DNA of 10,101 nucleotides from Methylotenera_A sp031373695. GTDB lineage: Bacteria > Pseudomonadota > Gammaproteobacteria > Burkholderiales > Methylophilaceae. The DNA lies in contig JANMNC010000207.1 of the NCBI GenBank assembly GCA_031373695.1, forward strand, positions 1 through 10,101, in the 5' to 3' direction. This document shows positions 6,628 through 10,101 of this stretch, one piece after another. Position numbers and translations under genes: made by a program. A model generated the notes under the pieces. That model was not told the origin of the DNA, made no database searches, and saw only the letters and a list, made by a program, of their open reading frames with translations. The first letter of the stretch is position 1. Each line of letters begins with the position of its first letter.

Positions 6628-7620
6628 ATGTACTCTTGGCAAACTCAACAATGGCAACAAATTATGCAGCGCGTGGTATTGCCGCATGCAATGCTGCTGC
6701 GTGGTCGAGCGGGTATAGGTAAACAGGATTTTTCGATTGATTTGTCGCGTAGTTTATTATGCAGCTCACCCAAGCAAACAGTGGCTTGTGGCACCTGCCC
6801 AAGTTGTTTATGGTTTGCCGAGGGTAATCATCCAGACTTTCGTGTTATTAGCCCTGAAGACAATGAAACTAGCGACGACACAGCTTTAAGTACGGCCAAG
6901 AAAAAAACAACTAAAAAAAGCCAAATATCAGTCGCACAAATACGTGCTCTCAATGATTACTTAAGTCTTTCTAGTCATCAAACCAACAGCCGTCGTATTG
7001 TATTAATATCTCCTGCCGAAACTCTTAATATTGCCTCAGCAAATGCTTTATTGAAAATGCTAGAAGAACCTCCTGCTAACACTATATTTTTGTTAGTTAG
7101 TAGCCAGCCACAACGTTTATTAGCGACGATTATTAGCCGTTGCCAAGCCATTGATATGCCGCTGCCCAACAAGGCCGATGCGTTAACTTGGCTGGCTGAG
7201 CAAGGCATTAAAAATGCTGAGCTAAGCTTAGACTATGCCAGTGGTGCGCCTTTAATGGCGTTACAAATTGCTGAAGAGGGTGAGTTAACATCTAACTTAA
7301 TCAAAAATTTGGCGCTAGGGGCTAAACTAGACCCCTTTGAGTGCGCACCTGCCTTTTTAAAACTAGGTATGGAGCGCGCCTTAGATGCATTGCAAAAATG
7401 GATTTTTGATTTAACCGCCTGCAAACTTACGCAACATTTGCATTATCACTCGCAACATGTAAACGCTTTGCAAGCGCTTTGTAAAAGCGTAAACTTAAAT
7501 TTATTGTTAAATTTTCAGCAAAAATTGTGTGATGCAAAAAAAACAGCTAATCACCCATTAAGTAACGAAATGCAGCTAGAGAACATGTTGTTGCATTACA
7601 CACTTATTTTTAAAAAGTAA
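6628..7620 (+). CDS. holB: DNA polymerase III subunit delta' (clamp loader)
   Basis: Delta-prime is the stator subunit of the clamp loader that places the beta clamp on DNA. The 330-residue protein starts with a degenerate Walker A, GRAGIGKQ (residues 26-33), where Gln replaces the usual Ser/Thr. This agrees with delta-prime not binding ATP. A zinc module follows, with Cys45, Cys54, Cys57 and Cys60 (CGTCPSC). The NALLKMLEEPP block is at 139-149, and the SRC motif (170-172) that supplies the arginine finger is intact. Between about residues 80 and 100 there is a low-complexity, Lys/Thr-rich linker (AKKKTTKK) that I take to be flexible. An in-frame TAA at 6622 forces the start to ATG 6628, 7 nt after tmk, with no evident Shine-Dalgarno. 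The C-terminal third is less conserved, as is normal for the family. Confidence 0.95.
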   Translation: MYSWQTQQWQQIMQRVVLPHAMLLRGRAGIGKQDFSIDLSRSLLCSSPKQTVACGTCPSCLWFAEGNHPDFRVISPEDNETSDDTALSTAKKKTTKKSQISVAQIRALNDYLSLSSHQTNSRRIVLISPAETLNIASANALLKMLEEPPANTIFLLVSSQPQRLLATIISRCQAIDMPLPNKADALTWLAEQGIKNAELSLDYASGAPLMALQIAEEGELTSNLIKNLALGAKLDPFECAPAFLKLGMERALDALQKWIFDLTACKLTQHLHYHSQHVNALQALCKSVNLNLLLNFQQKLCDAKKTANHPLSNEMQLENMLLHYTLIFKK

Positions 7621-7644
7621 TTAGAAGCGAGTCTTAAATTGAAT

Positions 7645-8028
7645 ATGCAAGCTACTACAAATCAACCTAGCGACCAATCTAAAGACGCAATCAATAAACC
7701 AGGTGTTTTATCGCTAGCTATTAAAGAAAAATCGGCGCTATATGCTGCTTATATGCCTTATGTAAAAGGCGGTGGCTTATTCATACCCACCAATAAAAAC
7801 TTTAAAATTGGCGAAGAAGTTTTTATGCTGCTAAGCTTGGTAGATGACCCAGTAAAGCTTAAAGTGGTTGGCAAGGTGATTTGGATAACGCCAACAGCTT
7901 CTGCAAATCGTCCTCAAGGCATTGGTGTGCAGTTTAGTGAAAAAGATGGCGGTTTAGAAGTACGCAATAAAATCGAATCATTATTAGGTGGTAACTTAAA
8001 ATCTAACCGTCCTACCCACACTATGTAA
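7645..8028 (+). CDS. pilZ: Type IV pilus PilZ-domain protein
   Basis: This is a 127-residue single-domain PilZ protein. It shows GGGLFIPTN (residues 42-50), VGKVIWITP (75-83) and RPQGIGVQF (89-97), the conserved core of the pilus-type PilZ. The canonical c-di-GMP signature (RxxxR followed by D/NxSxxG) is absent, as in the founder PilZ of Pseudomonas, which is required for type IV pilus assembly and in Xanthomonas contacts PilB and FimX. The gene follows holB in the same reading frame, with only the holB TAA between them. TTG at 7639 is an alternative start giving two extra residues, and a GCGAG seven nucleotides before it would suit that choice. The ATG is preferred by codon type only. Its position between holB and tatD matches Pseudomonas. 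The presence of pilus genes elsewhere in this genome is inferred. Confidence 0.9.
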   Translation: MQATTNQPSDQSKDAINKPGVLSLAIKEKSALYAAYMPYVKGGGLFIPTNKNFKIGEEVFMLLSLVDDPVKLKVVGKVIWITPTASANRPQGIGVQFSEKDGGLEVRNKIESLLGGNLKSNRPTHTM

Positions 8029-8088
8029 TTAGTGCTAATTTGGTATTCTGCCTGTTTGAAATAATGCAAGTAACTATATAAATACTTT

Positions 8089-8895
8089 ATGCTAGTCGAT
8101 TCTCACTGCCACTTAAATTTCCCTGAAATTATTGATAATATTCATGCTGTTAGACAACAAATGTTGGATGCGCAAGTTGGGCATGCGCTTTGTGTTTCGG
8201 TCACGCTTGATAAGTTTCCAGAGGTGCTTGGTTTAGCGGAGCGCTTTGATAATTTTTATGCGTCTGTTGGCGTGCATCCCGATTATGAAGATATTAAAGA
8301 GCCCACTGTAGATGAGCTGGTATCGCTATCTAAACACCCAAAGATAGTAGCAATTGGCGAAACAGGCCTAGATTACTTTCGTTTAACTGGTGATTTAGAA
8401 TGGCAACGTAAGCGTTTTCGTACGCACATACAGGCAGCTATATTAACAGGCAAACCCCTTATCATTCATACCAGAAGTGCTGCTGAAGATACCCTTAGAA
8501 TAATGAAAGAAGAGGGCGCAAGTCAGGTGGGTGGTGTAATGCACTGCTTTACAGAAAGCTTAGAAGTAGCGTTAGCCGCTATTGAAATGGGCTTTTATAT
8601 TTCATTTTCTGGCATCGTAACCTTTAAAAACGCCACGCAATTAAAACAAGTGGCTCAAGCCATTCCGCTTGATAAAATGTTAGTAGAGACTGATTCTCCC
8701 TACCTTGCACCTATTCCGTTTCGCGGCAAAACTAACCAACCCGCCTATGTAAAATATGTTGCGCAAGAAATTGCAAATTTGCGTGGCATTAGTTTAGATG
8801 AAGTGATGCAAGCAACTACACAAAATTTTTTCACGCTGTTTAAGCACGCCATGCCTAGCAATTCTGGCATTAATAATGTGAGTGTATGCAGCTAA
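8089..8895 (+). CDS. ycfH: TatD-family metal-dependent hydrolase (DNase)
   Basis: Members of this family are TIM-barrel metal-dependent hydrolases; E. coli TatD is a 3'-5' exonuclease, while the function of the YcfH branch is less clear. The 268-residue protein has the full metal set: His6 and His8 in DSHCHLNF, Glu91 in IGETGLDYF, His127 in IIHTRS, His152 in MHCFTE and Asp202 in VETDSPYLAP. The C-terminal QATTQNFFTLF is also typical. ATG 8089 is forced by an in-frame TAA at 8071, and no Shine-Dalgarno precedes it. The 60-nt gap after pilZ shows no convincing promoter. The 3' end overlaps the next gene by 10 nt. The position in the tmk-holB-pilZ cluster identifies it as the ycfH-type paralogue rather than the tatABC-linked TatD. 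Confidence 0.93.
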   Translation: MLVDSHCHLNFPEIIDNIHAVRQQMLDAQVGHALCVSVTLDKFPEVLGLAERFDNFYASVGVHPDYEDIKEPTVDELVSLSKHPKIVAIGETGLDYFRLTGDLEWQRKRFRTHIQAAILTGKPLIIHTRSAAEDTLRIMKEEGASQVGGVMHCFTESLEVALAAIEMGFYISFSGIVTFKNATQLKQVAQAIPLDKMLVETDSPYLAPIPFRGKTNQPAYVKYVAQEIANLRGISLDEVMQATTQNFFTLFKHAMPSNSGINNVSVCS

Positions 8896-9650
8896 CGATG
8901 CTTGGTGTAGGCTCTAGCGCAGGCACACCAGTGGTGGGTTGCAGCTGTGCTATTTGCAAATCAGATAATCCCCGTAATAAACGCACACGCTGCTCTAGCA
9001 TAATCACGCTTGATACTGGTGAAAACATACTAATCGATAGTGGGCCCGATTTGCGTATCCAAGCATTGCGTGAAAACATTAATAGGGTAGATGCTGTGTT
9101 GTATACGCACACGCATGCTGATCATTTACATGGCATTGACGATTTACGTGCATTTTGTCAAATTCAGCGTACTCAAATACCACTGTTTGCCAAAGAGGAT
9201 GCTGTTGACCATATAAAAGCTAAATTCGGCTATACGCTGCGTGATCCAACTAACTTTTGGGAATTGCCAGTATTGCGTATAGAGACTGTCACTAAGCCCT
9301 TTACGCTATTTGAAAAACTCATCACACCAATTGCTGTTATGCACGGTAGAAGTCAAATTTTAGGCTACAGAATTGGTAACTTGGCTTACATGACCGACGT
9401 TTCAGAGATTCCAGAAGCTTCTTTTGATTTGCTAAAAGGCTTAGATATTATATTGCTAGACTGCTTGCGCGAAACCACGCACCCAACACATATTAACTTG
9501 GAACAAAGCTTAGCTTACATTAGTCGTATTAATGCAAAACAAAGTTATATGATTCATATGACGCATGAATTAGAATACGAAGCTTTATCTCGCAAGCTAC
9601 CAAACTCTGTATCTGTTGGCTACGATGGTTTAAAATTAACGTTTAGCTGA
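8886..9650 (+). CDS. MBL-fold metallohydrolase, PhnP-like
   Basis: This is a 254-residue metallo-beta-lactamase-fold protein. The signature HTHADH gives His75, His77, Asp79 and His80. Further ligands are probably His153, Asp171 and His224. Near the N-terminus GCSCAIC has Cys19, Cys21 and Cys24, which with His227 would match the structural zinc site described for E. coli PhnP. PhnP is a 5-phospho-alpha-D-ribosyl 1,2-cyclic phosphate phosphodiesterase of phosphonate breakdown. Here no phn genes are near, so the substrate is unknown and could be another cyclic phosphodiester. The start overlaps the tatD stop by 10 nt, which implies co-expression and perhaps coupled translation. Fold and metal centre are firmly supported, but the specific reaction is not, so no gene symbol is given. 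Confidence 0.88.
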   Translation: MQLTMLGVGSSAGTPVVGCSCAICKSDNPRNKRTRCSSIITLDTGENILIDSGPDLRIQALRENINRVDAVLYTHTHADHLHGIDDLRAFCQIQRTQIPLFAKEDAVDHIKAKFGYTLRDPTNFWELPVLRIETVTKPFTLFEKLITPIAVMHGRSQILGYRIGNLAYMTDVSEIPEASFDLLKGLDIILLDCLRETTHPTHINLEQSLAYISRINAKQSYMIHMTHELEYEALSRKLPNSVSVGYDGLKLTFS

Positions 9651-9726
9651 TTTCTGTCAACATCAGGCAGTTACCTGCGTTAGTTAAAAGTAAAATCTAA
9701 TCGTTTTAATTTAGGAATATTGATTT

Positions 9727-10101
9727 ATGCAAAGACTATTAAAAAGTACTGTTCAATTAGTTGCAGCGGCAACCATGTTATTAGCTATAAGCAGCGTGCA
9801 TGCTGCAGGCAAGGTTTATACCGAAAATGAATTTTTAAACAACTTTGAAGGCAAATCTAAAAAAGTTGTTACCGAAAAATTAGGAGCCCCCGTAAAAAAA
9901 CAGTTGGCAGTTAAGCCAACAAACGCAGGTGCAGTTACGGGTAAAAATCTAGAAGGTCAAAAAGGATCTAAACCTGTAAAAGTAGAAATGTGGTACTACA
10001 AACACAATGTTCGATACGATCAAAAACGCACATACAAAGAAACGGAGATTACTTTTGTTAATGACCGCGTAATGAATATCGCTTTTTTTAATAATAGATA
10101 A
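9727..10101 (+). CDS. Small exported BamE/SmpA-like protein, function unknown
   Basis: The protein is 124 residues and complete, with its TAA on the last three bases of the window. A classic signal peptide is present: basic MQRLLK, a hydrophobic core to about residue 22, and a VHA/AG cleavage site after Ala26. The mature part is small and Lys-rich. The spacing FEGKSKKVVTEKLGAP (40-55), EMWYYKH (87-93) and ITFVNDRVMNI (108-118) follows the BamE/OmlA (SmpA) fold pattern of a G-x-S/T-x-x-x-V turn, LG-x-P, W-x-Y and a final strand. There is no lipobox cysteine, so unlike BamE it is expected to be soluble in the periplasm. An AGGA at 9713-9716 lies 10 nt before the ATG. A 76-nt gap separates it from the MBL gene, and it may be its own unit. 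I do not recognise a named gene. Confidence 0.85.
   Translation: MQRLLKSTVQLVAAATMLLAISSVHAAGKVYTENEFLNNFEGKSKKVVTEKLGAPVKKQLAVKPTNAGAVTGKNLEGQKGSKPVKVEMWYYKHNVRYDQKRTYKETEITFVNDRVMNIAFFNNR

Noticed and set aside
8027..8040. AATTAGTGCTAATT dyad just after pilZ as a terminator
   Set aside because: The stem is AT-only, would have a loop too small for its full length, and has no U tract.
8056..8082. Promoter TTGAAA-15-TATAAA before tatD
   Set aside because: The 15-bp spacer is short and transcription would begin at or after the start codon, so the match is not convincing.
9667..9696. Promoter or terminator in the gap before the last gene
   Set aside because: TAAAAT at 9691 has no acceptable -35 partner, and the GCAG/CTGC stem at 9667-9678 is only 4 bp. 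A promoter is likely somewhere here, but I cannot place it.
1..10101. Hidden mobile element, defence system or CRISPR array
   Set aside because: All coding space is taken by conserved housekeeping genes in conserved order. No integrase, transposase, spaced direct repeats or change in sequence character is seen apart from the small palindrome.

Overview
The window is an intact, housekeeping stretch of a moderately AT-rich proteobacterial chromosome. All thirteen genes lie on the + strand. Twelve are complete and one, fabH, is cut by the left edge. The gene order fabH-fabD-fabG-acpP-fabF-pabC-mltG-tmk-holB-pilZ-tatD-MBL hydrolase is the classical fab/tmk/holB neighbourhood of Beta- and Gammaproteobacteria. 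A pilZ gene between holB and tatD is the arrangement known from type IV pilus-bearing Pseudomonas and many betaproteobacteria, and it differs from E. coli. Low GC plus the overall protein character suggest a betaproteobacterium such as a member of the Methylophilaceae. This is an inference from memory of the families, not a database result.

Layout. Positions 1-4154 hold the fatty-acid synthesis block. It comprises the end of FabH (initiating condensing enzyme), FabD (malonyl-CoA:ACP transacylase), FabG (ketoacyl-ACP reductase), AcpP (acyl carrier) and FabF (elongating condensing enzyme). A long palindromic element (542-626) sits between fabH and fabD. acpP has a plausible promoter of its own (2476-2503) and is followed by a compact GC-rich hairpin (2796-2817), so it looks like a separately boosted unit inside the cluster. 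A good rho-independent terminator (4123-4154) closes the block after fabF.

Positions 4186-9650 hold a tightly packed second block. It comprises PabC (folate precursor p-aminobenzoate), MltG (septal/lateral peptidoglycan lytic transglycosylase), Tmk (dTMP kinase), HolB (clamp-loader delta-prime), a pilus-type PilZ, a TatD-family metal-dependent DNase and a PhnP-like metallo-beta-lactamase-fold hydrolase. pabC/mltG and tatD/MBL overlap, mltG/tmk abut, and tmk/holB are 7 nt apart, all suggesting co-transcription and translational coupling. Positions 9727-10101 encode a separate small exported protein with a signal peptide and a BamE/SmpA-like sequence pattern.

I see no phage, insertion sequence, CRISPR array, RNA gene, defence system or other clear new system. 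The items most worth a second look are the 30-bp imperfect palindrome between fabH and fabD, the BamE-like exported protein without a lipobox, the PhnP-like hydrolase of unknown substrate joined to tatD, and the number of genes that start without a recognisable Shine-Dalgarno sequence although an upstream stop fixes their start. No intergenic stretch exceeds 300 bases.
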